Below are positions 53,951 through 62,302 of a stretch of DNA of 64,000 bases, in pieces. Both the position numbers and the translations under genes were made by a program. The DNA is taken from assembly GCF_001643235.1 (NCBI RefSeq), contig NZ_LQWY01000073.1, positions 1 through 64,000 on the forward strand. Direction: 5' to 3'. The notes beneath the pieces are model-generated. The model worked only from the letters and a program-made list of their open reading frames with translations. It was not told the DNA's origin and did no database searches. Numbering within the stretch: position 1 is the stretch's first letter; each line of letters begins with the position of its first letter. This stretch comes from Domibacillus aminovorans (lineage in GTDB: Bacteria; Bacillota; Bacilli; Bacillales; Domibacillaceae).

Positions 53951-54001
53951 AAGGAATTGCTTTTCGACCAATGATATAGATAGGCGGAAAAGCCTTTTAT
54001 A
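53951..54001 (+). terminator. Probable terminator after gndA
   Basis: GCTTTTC (53960-53966) pairs with GAAAAGC (53987-53993) and outer AAAGG with CCTTT, leading to a T-rich end. Confidence 0.5.
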
Positions 54002-54096
54002 TCAACATCAACGATTTATGCCGCTATTTTAAGTGGTACAGTTTGCGCTCAAATAGACTAATACAGTTTTTTGAGTGGTAAAGTTTATAAAAACAC
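54002..54096. repeat. Short imperfect direct repeats of unknown origin
   Basis: AAGTGGTACAGTTT (about 54031-54044) recurs as GAGTGGTAAAGTTT (about 54073-54086), with CAAATAG and TACAGTTTTTT between. The arrangement looks like the end of an old insertion sequence. No gene. Confidence 0.35.
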
Positions 54097-54127
54097 AAAA
54101 AAGCACCGTTTTGCGCGGTGCTTTTTT
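54097..54127. terminator. Strong bidirectional terminator
   Basis: A 12-bp stem AAAAAAGCACCG / CGGTGCTTTTTT (54097-54108 with 54116-54127). Confidence 0.9.
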
Positions 54128-54318
54128 CTATGCCTGCTTATTCTGTTCTTGATGTACTGAAGAAAAAAGAGCATCGAGTTTACTCGCAGCACGTTCATCC
54201 GCTTCCTGTAAATATTCATTGTTGTAGAGATATTCGCATGATCCTATTTCAAGACCGATCCTATCACTCTCGGGTCTTTAGTGGATGCTTCTGACAGGCG
54301 CGTTGCCACTGAAATGGC
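54128..54318 (-). pseudogene. Relic of a tyrosine recombinase C-terminus
   Basis: On the minus strand, one frame reads AISVATRLSEA, then a TAG, then DHANISTTMNIY; a neighbouring frame continues YLQEADERAASKLDALFSSV and stops at 54128-54130. Together this recalls the end of phage-type integrases (RLGHANISTTMNIYSHALxEADERAASKLD), including the conserved GH (here DH) and the Tyr nucleophile region. It carries a nonsense codon and a frameshift and has lost the rest of the gene. It marks a past integration near gndA. From 54319 to 54438 nothing is recognisable. Confidence 0.65.
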
Positions 54319-54438
54319 GTTATTTCTGCTCGTTTATTTTGATATTTATAGGAAAAGTTAGTATAATTTTGAATAATCAACACGCGTGATATATATTTAA
54401 CAAATCATGAAACGTTAAACGATCTTTACGTAAACCAT

Positions 54439-56292
54439 TTATTGTGATCTCGGCGGCAATATTATTTTTACATTAGTCCCGTTGCCATTATCACTGTCTA
54501 TTTGAATCGTTCCGCGGTGATTTTCGATAATCTTATAGCTAACCATAAGACCAAGACCCGTGCCTCTTTCTTTATTAGAGTAAAATGGTTCTCCTAAATG
54601 ACCGATCATTTCTTTTGGGATGCCTCTTCCTTCATCTCTTACTTCAATCGCTACAGAGCCGTCCAGCAATAAAGATGTTGTAATATACATGCTTCCTCCG
54701 GAGGGCATTGCTTCGATCGCATTTTTGAAAACATTAATCATCACTTGTTTAATCTGCCCCGGCTCACAGTAAACAAGGGGCAATGAATCTCCCAAGGTTG
54801 TATTCATTTCAACTTTATGTAATAAGGCTTCTGGCCACATGAATTGAATAATTTCTGTTAACACTTCATTGATATTGTGATGAGCAAACTTTATTTCCTC
54901 ATACGGATTGGCAAGCATTAAAAACTCTGTCACAATTGACTCAACCTGATCAAGTTCTTTGAGGATGATCTTGTTATAGAAGTTATTGTCATTTGATTCC
55001 TGGGCTAGCAGCTGAATGAGACCTTTTACTGTGGTTAACGGATTTCTGATTTCATGGGCAATCCCAGCCGCTAATTGCCCCAATGCTCCCAGCTTATCTT
55101 GTTTTTTTAACGCCTCATCTTGCTTTTTCCACTCCGTTATATCTTGAGCGATACCGATATTTCGGGTAATCTGTCCATTTTCATCAGCGAGAGGAGTCAC
55201 TTTAATCCGAATCCACCGCTCCCCTATTCCTGAATCATCTTTTAGCTTACATTCTAATTCTAGAGGGACGTCGTCGAAAGGAGCGGCATAAACCTTTATC
55301 AGTTTTTCCAAGTCCTCTTGATAAAACTGATCTTTCATGACATACGGGTTTTCACAGAGCTCTTCACTGCTGATCCCCCATAACCGTTCGAAAGAGGGGC
55401 TAACATATAGAAATTTACATTGCGTCATATCAAACAAGGTAATGACCTCATTAATATTTTCTGTTATATCCAGAATAAGTCTTTCCTGACAAGTGATCAA
55501 ATCATTTTGTTGTTCAATCATCATGGTTGTTTCCATTAATTCAGTAAGATCTTTTGTTATAACTGATACAGCGATAACTGTTCCATCCCCATCTAAAATC
55601 GGAGCGATAATTAGGGAGACTGGAATAATCGATCCATCTTTTTTCATCCTAAACGTTTGAAGATGAATTATTTTTTTCCCGTTCCATATTTCTGTCTGGA
55701 TATAGTCGACTTCATGATAAAGATGCTTCGGAATAGTTGGACAAAACTCCCCTAATAACTCCTGCTTTTTCCATTTATACAAATGTTCAAACGCGGAGTT
55801 CACGAGAAGCATACGACCCTCCATATCACAAATGGCCGATGCATCGTCCATTAGATCAAAAAAGTGACTAAGTCCAACGCTATTTGCAATGCTTTCCCCA
55901 AGATTATCAGAACTTTCTTTAACAAGCTGGCCCATCCCTTGAACCCAGCCTTCCTTTGTTGCTTTTGCATGGCGCCAAAGCAGTGAAATATATGTACCGT
56001 CTTTCCGGCAATATCTATTTGTATAAGGGGGGAAAAATTGATTGTCTTGAACAGCACAAAACAACTCATTTGATTTATTCCGATCATCTTCATGAACGAG
56101 TTCTAAGTAATTCATGCCTGCCACTTCCGACAAATCATATTGCAATGCTTTTTCTAATGAGGCATTTATGTATTTGATCCTACCTTTTGAATCGAGTAGG
56201 ATCAATAGCTCTTTCGATAATTCCGCAAACCACGAAAACGTTTCTTTCAGCGTCGAAATTTCCATACCGCCCTCATTCTGTAAATTTTCCAT
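54439..56292 (-). CDS. PAS-domain sensor histidine kinase (sporulation-kinase type)
   Basis: A 617-residue soluble kinase without membrane segments. PAS domains: about 12-120 (ELLILLDSKGRIKYINASLEK), 145-260 (SAICDMEGRMLLVNSAFEHLYKW) and 275-395 (NEVITLFDMTQCKFLYVSPSFERLW). The HisKA domain carries the phospho-His in LAAGIAHEIRNPLTTVKG (about 410-425), and the HATPase domain has NVFKNAIEAMP, DEGRGIP and GTGLGLMVSYKIIENHRG. No response regulator is adjacent, so it is an orphan of the KinA/KinE kind and may feed the Spo0F-Spo0B-Spo0A relay; that is inference from architecture. ATG 56292 follows AGGGAG at ten bases. Confidence 0.88.
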   Translation of the reverse strand: MENLQNEGGMEISTLKETFSWFAELSKELLILLDSKGRIKYINASLEKALQYDLSEVAGMNYLELVHEDDRNKSNELFCAVQDNQFFPPYTNRYCRKDGTYISLLWRHAKATKEGWVQGMGQLVKESSDNLGESIANSVGLSHFFDLMDDASAICDMEGRMLLVNSAFEHLYKWKKQELLGEFCPTIPKHLYHEVDYIQTEIWNGKKIIHLQTFRMKKDGSIIPVSLIIAPILDGDGTVIAVSVITKDLTELMETTMMIEQQNDLITCQERLILDITENINEVITLFDMTQCKFLYVSPSFERLWGISSEELCENPYVMKDQFYQEDLEKLIKVYAAPFDDVPLELECKLKDDSGIGERWIRIKVTPLADENGQITRNIGIAQDITEWKKQDEALKKQDKLGALGQLAAGIAHEIRNPLTTVKGLIQLLAQESNDNNFYNKIILKELDQVESIVTEFLMLANPYEEIKFAHHNINEVLTEIIQFMWPEALLHKVEMNTTLGDSLPLVYCEPGQIKQVMINVFKNAIEAMPSGGSMYITTSLLLDGSVAIEVRDEGRGIPKEMIGHLGEPFYSNKERGTGLGLMVSYKIIENHRGTIQIDSDNGNGTNVKIILPPRSQ

Positions 56293-56423
56293 ATGTATTG
56301 TCTCCCTCTAAGGTATATTCAGTTGTCTTTAAATTTAATATTAGCAGATAGTGCAAGAAAATTAATCAGAAAATTCCGTGTTTTATATGTTTAATTATGG
56401 AATGAATGTATAATTTGAAGTGT

Positions 56424-56540
56424 TTATAAATTGTGGGAAGGAGGCCCTTTTAAATTAGCAATAAAGCCGATACCGCATACGTCGTGTTCATTAAAAGGAT
56501 CGTATAAGCCCTATTTTTCTGAATAACTGTAAAAATTCAT
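56424..56540 (-). pseudogene. Relic of gltA/gltB (glutamate synthase large subunit), 5' end only
   Basis: From ATG 56540 (GAAGGTG site upstream) the frame reads MNFYSYSEK, TAG, then GLYDPFNEHDVCGIGFIANL, KGPPSHNL and a stop at 56424-56426. The second part is the N-terminus of glutamate synthase, including the catalytic Cys region (EHDxCGIGF). One nonsense change (probably CAG to TAG) and loss of all the rest leave 38 codons. It is divergent from a LysR relic at 56672, the gltA-gltC arrangement. Confidence 0.8.
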
Positions 56541-56671
56541 GTTGTACACCTTCAGGATTTAATTCATTTTCTCTTTTAATATTTATTGTAAAGATGATAA
56601 ATGATACAATCAATATATTATTATTGAGTTTTCAATCTCATATTGATATGAATTGGAGAGAAGAAGTAAAT
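56541..56671. promoter_or_regulatory. Fossil gltA-gltC intergenic control region
   Basis: AT-rich region between the divergent relics. ATCTCATATTGATAT at 56633-56647 resembles the GltC-box pattern (ATCTC-N5-GAGAT) and a LysR T-N11-A site. TGATACAAT near 56604-56612 may be an old -10. Confidence 0.4.
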
Positions 56672-56797
56672 ATGGAGATGCGCCAAATTAAATATTTTAT
56701 GGAAGTTACAAAAGAAGAGCATGTTAATGGACTTTTTGTTTTGCCAATTTTCTTTGTTCCAGTCTTTGGAACACGCGTGTTGATGTCGAATCTTTGA
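56672..56797 (+). pseudogene. Relic of gltC (LysR-type regulator), 5' end only
   Basis: From ATG 56672 (GGAGAG site) the frame gives MEMRQIKYFMEVTKEEHV, the typical LysR/GltC N-terminus, and then loses homology (NGLFVLPIFFVPVFGTRVL) where the HTH should follow. The frame stops at 56795-56797. The sequence from 56798 to 56970 contains no gene. Relic status is clear; the gltC identity comes from the neighbouring gltA relic. Confidence 0.75.
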
Positions 56798-56974
56798 TAA
56801 AGTCATTGATAAATTGATCAAAGTGGCCAATACGGATTAGCCGTCTGTTTATCAGACCGTAACCTGCCTAAACCTGGCAATCATTTTAATTGAGGACTTC
56901 ATTCTGTGTATACTAGCGTGATCCTGTTCAAATTGGATATAAATGATTCATTATAGTATAAAAAAGAGTCCAAA

Positions 56975-57001
56975 AAGCAGGTGCCAAATGAGCACCTGCT
57001 T
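56975..57001 (-). terminator. Intrinsic terminator after zwf
   Basis: Stem AAGCAGGTGC / GCACCTGCTT (56975-56984 with 56992-57001); on the minus strand TTTTTGGA follows. Confidence 0.85.
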
Positions 57002-57006
57002 AAAAA

Positions 57007-58506
57007 TTAATTACAGACATCTACGCCAAGCATATCTAATGGCCACCAGAAGAAGCCGTCTTGCTCAAGTAGTTCATCTGCGGCTTTCGGTCCTGTCGTG
57101 CCGGCCGGATAGTTTGGATACGCTGCTTTTTCGTTTCTCCATGCTTCGGCAATGACATCAACAAAGCTCCACGAAAGGGCAACTTCATCCCAATGTGTAA
57201 AGTTTGTAGAATCACCGCGCATGGCATCGTGAATCAATTTTTCATACGCTTCAGGCGTATTCATAATATCTGTACCGCTATTTGCATAGCTAAGCTTTAC
57301 GGGATTCGTTTCCAGTTGATGACCGGCACGTTTCGCATTTAGATGAAGTGTGATGCCTTCTTCCGGTTGAATATGGATCACAAGTAAATTTGGTTCCAAT
57401 TCTTGCTCATCTGGACGATAATATAAATTCATCGGAATGTCTTTAAATTGAACGACAATTTTTGTGGATTTCAGCGGCATTCTTTTACCGGTACGAATGT
57501 AAAAAGGGACACCTGCCCAGCGGAAATTGTCAAACATTACTTTACCGGCAACGTACGTTTCCGTATTGGATTCCGGATTGACATTTAACTCTTCACGGTA
57601 ACCAAGCATGTCACCGTTTTCACCAGGTCCGTATTGTCCGCGGACGAAGTATTCATTGACAGTTTCGAGTGTTAACGGACGCATAGATCGAAATGCGCGA
57701 ACTTTTTCGCTGCGAATATCGTCATCTTGAAGGCTGATTGGCGGTTCCATCGCAAGAAGAGAGACCATTTGAAGCATATGGTTTTGAACCATATCTTTCA
57801 ATGCACCGCTCGTTTCATAATAGCCTCCGCGTTCTTCTACGCCGAGTGTCTCACTTGATGTAATTTGAATGTTGGAAATATACCGGTTGTTCCACAGCGG
57901 TTCAAATAATGCGTTAGCGAAACGGATCGATTCAATGTTTTGTACCATTTCTTTTCCAAGATAATGATCGATCCGGTAAATATCTTTTTCATCGAAAGAA
58001 CGGCGAATTTGTGCATTTAATTCTTGTGCTGATGGCAAATCATGGCCAAATGGCTTTTCAATTACAAGACGGCCGAAGCCTTCCGTATCTGTTAAATTAT
58101 CCTGTTTTAGATGATCGGCAATCGTGCCGAAAAACTCAGGAGCCATTGCCAGATAAAATAGGCGGTTGCCTCCGAGTGAATACCGGTTATCAAGCTCATT
58201 GGCAAGCGTACGCAATTCTATATACGAATTGGAATCGGATACGTCATGCGGTAAATAATAAAAATGTGAAATGAATTCCTCTATTTGGTCTTGATCCGTT
58301 GTCAATTCTATAACCGATTTTTTTACGTGTTCACGGAAAATGTCGTTATCCCATTCACGGCGAGCTGTTCCAATAACAGCGAATCCGGATGCTAAGTGTC
58401 CTTTACGATACAAACGATAAAGAGATGGATATAATTTACGTTTTGCCAGATCTCCTGTTGCACCGAACAGGATCGTCAGAGCAGATGGCGTTTCAGATTT
58501 ATTCAC
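57007..58506 (-). CDS. zwf: Glucose-6-phosphate 1-dehydrogenase
   Basis: First enzyme of the oxidative pentose phosphate pathway; makes NADPH. The 499-residue protein has the nucleotide-binding ILFGATGDLAKRKLYPSLY, active site YRIDHYLGKEMVQNI and YIRTGKRMPLKST. I start at GTG 58506 (MNKSETPSAL), seven bases after GGGGG, in preference to the in-frame ATG 58533, which lacks a site. Convergent with gndA across the relic zone. Confidence 0.94.
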   Translation of the reverse strand: MNKSETPSALTILFGATGDLAKRKLYPSLYRLYRKGHLASGFAVIGTARREWDNDIFREHVKKSVIELTTDQDQIEEFISHFYYLPHDVSDSNSYIELRTLANELDNRYSLGGNRLFYLAMAPEFFGTIADHLKQDNLTDTEGFGRLVIEKPFGHDLPSAQELNAQIRRSFDEKDIYRIDHYLGKEMVQNIESIRFANALFEPLWNNRYISNIQITSSETLGVEERGGYYETSGALKDMVQNHMLQMVSLLAMEPPISLQDDDIRSEKVRAFRSMRPLTLETVNEYFVRGQYGPGENGDMLGYREELNVNPESNTETYVAGKVMFDNFRWAGVPFYIRTGKRMPLKSTKIVVQFKDIPMNLYYRPDEQELEPNLLVIHIQPEEGITLHLNAKRAGHQLETNPVKLSYANSGTDIMNTPEAYEKLIHDAMRGDSTNFTHWDEVALSWSFVDVIAEAWRNEKAAYPNYPAGTTGPKAADELLEQDGFFWWPLDMLGVDVCN

Positions 58507-58641
58507 GTTAATACCCCCGCTTTTAAAATTCATATTTTATATTATTACTATTGCATTTTTTCACAAAACAATGAAAGTGACAAGTATTTTTGTTTATTAT
58601 AAGAATAAGACCACATAAGATGCATATAAGGAGTGATTACC

Positions 58642-59559
58642 ATCGAAGTATTATTTCTTGGAACCGGTGCTGGTGTGCCCGGTAAAATACGCAATGTTAC
58701 ATCCATTGCACTAAAAATGTTAAATGAACGCGGCGCTGTCTGGCTTATTGATTGCGGCGAAGCAACGCAGCACCAGATTTTGCATACGACACTAAAACCG
58801 CGCCGCATTGAAAAAATATTTATTACTCATTTACATGGCGATCACATTTTTGGCCTGCCGGGTTTGCTTGGAAGCCGTTCATTTCAAGGCGGAACAGAAC
58901 CACTTACGGTATATGGTCCGGCTGGCATACGCATGTTTGTTGAAACCGCACTTCATGTCAGCAAAACGCATCTGCAATATCCCCTTTTCATTGAAGAAAT
59001 TGAGGAAGGCATCGTTTTTGAAGATAATGGAATGACTGTTACGTCAGGAAAATTGGATCACGGCATTTATTCACTCGGTTACCGGTTTGCTGAAAAGGAA
59101 AAAGCAGGCGAGCTGCTCGTGGACCGTCTCCGGGAAGACAAGATTCCACCAGGTCCTATTTATAAACAAATAAAAGAAGGAGAATCAGTTACCTTGCCAG
59201 ATGGACGAATAATTGACCCGGGGCGTTACACGAAAGAACCACAACCTGGGAAAATCGTCACGATTCTCGGAGATACGAGACAGAGTGATGTAGCTGTACG
59301 CTTGGCAGAGGACGCTAATTTGCTCGTTCATGAAGCCACATTTAATGCGGAAAATGAAGAGATGGCCCATGACTACTATCACTCCACAACGAAGCAGGCG
59401 GCCGAAACGGCACTCCGCGCAAGAGTGAAAAAACTATGTTTAACCCACATTAGTTCCCGCTACACGATAGAAGACGCGAGACAGCTATTAAACGAAGCAG
59501 AAATTCTTTTTCAACCGGTTGTGATCGCACAAGATTTAATGGAAGTGACAGTCGATTAA
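58642..59559 (+). CDS. rnz: Ribonuclease Z; apparent AUC start
   Basis: Endonuclease that trims tRNA 3' ends. Motifs: [18 protein letters not shown], the metallo-beta-lactamase site [42 protein letters not shown] and CLTHISSRY. RNase Z proteins normally start directly before this ([11 protein letters not shown]). The codon at that position, 58642-58644, is ATC, with AAGGAG eight bases upstream. The only standard in-frame start, GTG 58633, overlaps that AAGGAG and would add three residues. So an AUC start, or GTG with another site, must be assumed. The end overlaps convergent proI by 4 bp. Confidence 0.92.
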   Translation: MEVLFLGTGAGVPGKIRNVTSIALKMLNERGAVWLIDCGEATQHQILHTTLKPRRIEKIFITHLHGDHIFGLPGLLGSRSFQGGTEPLTVYGPAGIRMFVETALHVSKTHLQYPLFIEEIEEGIVFEDNGMTVTSGKLDHGIYSLGYRFAEKEKAGELLVDRLREDKIPPGPIYKQIKEGESVTLPDGRIIDPGRYTKEPQPGKIVTILGDTRQSDVAVRLAEDANLLVHEATFNAENEEMAHDYYHSTTKQAAETALRARVKKLCLTHISSRYTIEDARQLLNEAEILFQPVVIAQDLMEVTVD

Positions 59560-60371
59560 CGTTTGTACGCTTCACCAAGCTGTTTTGACTGGGCTGCTGC
59601 TTCCTTCACACCAGCTGCAATCGATTCCTTCACATGATGTTCATCAAATGTTCGAATCGCTGCTTCTGTCGTTCCACCAGCGCTTGTAATTGCTTTTCGA
59701 AGAGCAACTGCTTGGCCATTGGACTCAGAAAGCATGTCGGCTGCACCGAGAAGTGTCTGGATTAAGAGCGATTTCGCTGTGTCGTGATCAAGACCCAGTT
59801 CTTCACCTGCTGCCTGCATCGCTTCAGCTACATAGTAAATGTAGGCAGGACCGCTTCCAGAAATGGCCGTCACGGCGTCCATTTTTGATTCTTCAACGGT
59901 AATCGCAAGTCCAATTGCTGAAAAAAGGTCGATTGCCGCTTGATGCTGTTCAGCTGTAACGTGTTTATTTAGTGCAATCGCTGTCGCTGATTTTCCAACG
60001 GCAGCGGACGTGTTGGGCATTGAACGAATGACAGCACATCTATCTCCAATGGCTTGTTCCATAAAATCAATGCCAACACCAGCAAGTAAACTAATCACGA
60101 CTGAACCTTCATTTATATAGGAACGAATAGCTTCAAGGCCCGATAAGACATCTTTCGGCTTCATGGCCAGGACAATAGCATCAGCGTCTTTCAAAGCTGT
60201 TTCTACGTCGTATCCTGCTTGAATGCCATATTGAATCGTTAATTCTGTTAGACGTGCACTATTGGCCCGGTTGGTCACATACGTACTTTCTGCTTGAAGG
60301 GCACCGCTTTTCAATGCGCCGGCAATAATGGCTTCAGCCATAGACCCAGCTCCGATAAAAACTACTTTCAA
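59556..60371 (-). CDS. proI: Pyrroline-5-carboxylate reductase
   Basis: Reduces P5C to proline. The 271-residue protein has the Rossmann [48 protein letters not shown], and the C-terminal signature [11 protein letters not shown] with [17 protein letters not shown] start at TTG 60371 (MKVVFIGAG), seven bases after AGGAGG; ATG 60377 in frame is only one base from it. An ARG-box-like palindrome lies about 90 bp upstream. Confidence 0.93.
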   Translation of the reverse strand: MKVVFIGAGSMAEAIIAGALKSGALQAESTYVTNRANSARLTELTIQYGIQAGYDVETALKDADAIVLAMKPKDVLSGLEAIRSYINEGSVVISLLAGVGIDFMEQAIGDRCAVIRSMPNTSAAVGKSATAIALNKHVTAEQHQAAIDLFSAIGLAITVEESKMDAVTAISGSGPAYIYYVAEAMQAAGEELGLDHDTAKSLLIQTLLGAADMLSESNGQAVALRKAITSAGGTTEAAIRTFDEHHVKESIAAGVKEAAAQSKQLGEAYKR

Positions 60372-60458
60372 CGTCATTCCTCCTGTTGCCTAAACAATTT
60401 GAGTATTCAAAGCGATTATCTCGGAAAAGAAGCATTTCTGTCAAGAAAGAAGTGGGTT

Positions 60459-60474
60459 ATGAATGACAATTCAT
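60459..60474. promoter_or_regulatory. ARG-box-like palindrome between proI and yqjP
   Basis: ATGAATGACAATTCAT, a 6-bp inverted repeat with a 4-bp spacer, fits the ArgR/AhrC operator form TGAAT-N4-ATTCA. It lies in the divergent promoter region of proI, in a window that also encodes argR. Confidence 0.55.
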
Positions 60475-60536
60475 TCTAGAACAAGTACACTATATATAAT
60501 TAAATTGTTATTTTACAAAAGTGGCAGGTGGACATA

Positions 60537-61499
60537 ATGGGAATTAAGACATATGACAAGATTATTAAAATAACAGTACCTACTCCTTTTCCGATTGGCG
60601 ACGTCAACACATATTTAGTGAAAGGAGACCGGCTTACTTTAATTGATGCGGGTATAAATACACCGGAAGCAAGAGTTGCTTTTCAATTGGGATTAGCCGA
60701 AGCAGGCTATAAAGTATCTGATATTGAGCAGGTCATTTTAACGCACCATCACCCCGATCACATCGGACTGCTTGATGATTTTGATGTGGACATTTACGGC
60801 CACACATACTGTGGAAACTGGATTTCATATAATGAATCCTTTTTGAACTGGCGCCGTGAATTTTTTATCGATCTCTTTCATGTATTTGGTGTGCCGAAAG
60901 AGATGATTCAATTAGCGAATAACCTTGATAACACGCTGAAGTTTGGGTGTGAAAAAAGTGTGCTGACAGGAGAGTTAAAAGAAGGAGATGAGTTGCCAGC
61001 ATTACCAGGCTGGCGCGTGTTAGAAACACCTGGTCATGCGCAAAGCCATCTTGTCTTTTACCGGGAAAAAGATGGTTTTCTGTTAGCAGGCGATCACGTA
61101 TTAAAAACAGTATCGTCTAATCCACTTCTAGAACCGCCTTCTGCACGTGGAGCGGAGCGATCAAAGCCGTTACTCCAGTACAACAATTCGCTGCGGAAAG
61201 TCAAAAATATGGATATTCAGCAGGCGTTAACAGGTCATGGAAACGATATAAAATCTATCCATTCGTTAATTGAACGCCGATTCGTACGACAGTATGAGCG
61301 AGCGATGCTTATTTTGTCGATGTTAAAAGAAAAGCCGATGACCATTTTTGAGGTATGCATAAAGCTGTTTCCAGAAGTGTATAAAAAAGAAACAGGTTTG
61401 ACGCTATCGGAAACGGCGGGCCAGTTTGACTATTTACTCGAACGTGGAGATATTCAAGTTGAGTCGATCAAAAATGGCGCCATTTATTACCGGGGGTGA
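60537..61499 (+). CDS. yqjP: Metallo-beta-lactamase fold hydrolase YqjP
   Basis: A 320-residue MBL-fold protein with the metal site VILTHHHPDHIGLLDD (HxHxDH), ETPGHAQSHLVFY, FLLAGDHVL and a C-terminal winged-helix-like domain (about 235-320). Glyoxalase II-like or thioester hydrolase activity is possible; the substrate is unknown. ATG 60537 is my choice; GTG 60528 in frame is the alternative. It is coupled to yqjQ by a GTGA overlap. Confidence 0.82.
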   Translation: MGIKTYDKIIKITVPTPFPIGDVNTYLVKGDRLTLIDAGINTPEARVAFQLGLAEAGYKVSDIEQVILTHHHPDHIGLLDDFDVDIYGHTYCGNWISYNESFLNWRREFFIDLFHVFGVPKEMIQLANNLDNTLKFGCEKSVLTGELKEGDELPALPGWRVLETPGHAQSHLVFYREKDGFLLAGDHVLKTVSSNPLLEPPSARGAERSKPLLQYNNSLRKVKNMDIQQALTGHGNDIKSIHSLIERRFVRQYERAMLILSMLKEKPMTIFEVCIKLFPEVYKKETGLTLSETAGQFDYLLERGDIQVESIKNGAIYYRG

Positions 61500-62269
61500 C
61501 AAAGGTGAGAAAAATCGTTGTCATTACGGGTGCGTCATCTGGTCTAGGGACAGAGCTCGCAAAAGAAGCTGTTTCTTCGGATTACTCGGTTGTATTAATT
61601 GCCCGGCGGGTGGAACGTTTGGAACAAATCAAGAAAGAAATAGAAACGTCGCCGGACAGCGTGCGAATTTATCAAGCGGATGTGACAGACCGAACTGCCT
61701 TATCTGCTCTATTTACTGAAATCGGACGCGTTGATGTGTTAATTAACAATGCAGGTGTCGGCTATTTTGCATGGGCTCATGAAATGAAACCAGAAGAAAC
61801 GGCGCAAATGATTAATGTAAATGTTATGGGTTTAATTAACTGTTCAGAGCTTGTTATGCCGCAAATGATCGAACGCAAGAGCGGCCATATTATTAATATT
61901 GCCTCACAGGCAGGAAAGCTGGCGACACCAAAATCGGCTGTGTACGCTGCGACAAAACATGCAGTTCTAGGCTATACGAACAGCATTCGCATGGAACTAG
62001 GCCGATCGAATGTAAGGGTAACAGCCATCAATCCAGGACCGATTGCAACACCGTTTTTTGACAAGGCAGATCCAGAAGGCACATACGTGAAAAATGCAAG
62101 TAAGCTTATGCTAGACCCCGCTGATGTGTCGAAAAAAACAATAGCGGTTATCGGCCAACCGGTGCGGGAAGTTAATATACCGAAATGGATGGCTGTGGGC
62201 AGTTTCATTCATTCTTTATTTCCTGGAACCGTCGAACGGATGGGACGAAAAGCATTTTTCCAGAAATAA
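61496..62269 (+). CDS. yqjQ: Short-chain dehydrogenase/reductase YqjQ
   Basis: A 257-residue SDR with the classical motifs: VVITGASSGLGTELAKEA (TGxxxGxG), NNAG in VLINNAGVGYF, Ser in INIASQAG, and YAATKHAVLGYTNS (YxxxK). A C-terminal hydrophobic end suggests membrane contact. Substrate unknown. The GTG 61496 start overlaps the yqjP stop. Confidence 0.87.
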   Translation: MTKVRKIVVITGASSGLGTELAKEAVSSDYSVVLIARRVERLEQIKKEIETSPDSVRIYQADVTDRTALSALFTEIGRVDVLINNAGVGYFAWAHEMKPEETAQMINVNVMGLINCSELVMPQMIERKSGHIINIASQAGKLATPKSAVYAATKHAVLGYTNSIRMELGRSNVRVTAINPGPIATPFFDKADPEGTYVKNASKLMLDPADVSKKTIAVIGQPVREVNIPKWMAVGSFIHSLFPGTVERMGRKAFFQK

Positions 62270-62302
62270 GAAAGAGGAGCTGATGCTGAAGCTCCTCTTT
62301 CT
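62269..62302. terminator. Bidirectional terminator between yqjQ and yqkD
   Basis: A 13-bp stem AGAAAGAGGAGCT-type (62269-62281 with 62290-62302), overlapping both stop codons. Confidence 0.85.

Noticed and set aside
56594..56671. N-terminal extension of the LysR relic
   Set aside because: Covers the promoter-like spacer; the GltC-type start is ATG 56672 with GGAGAG upstream.
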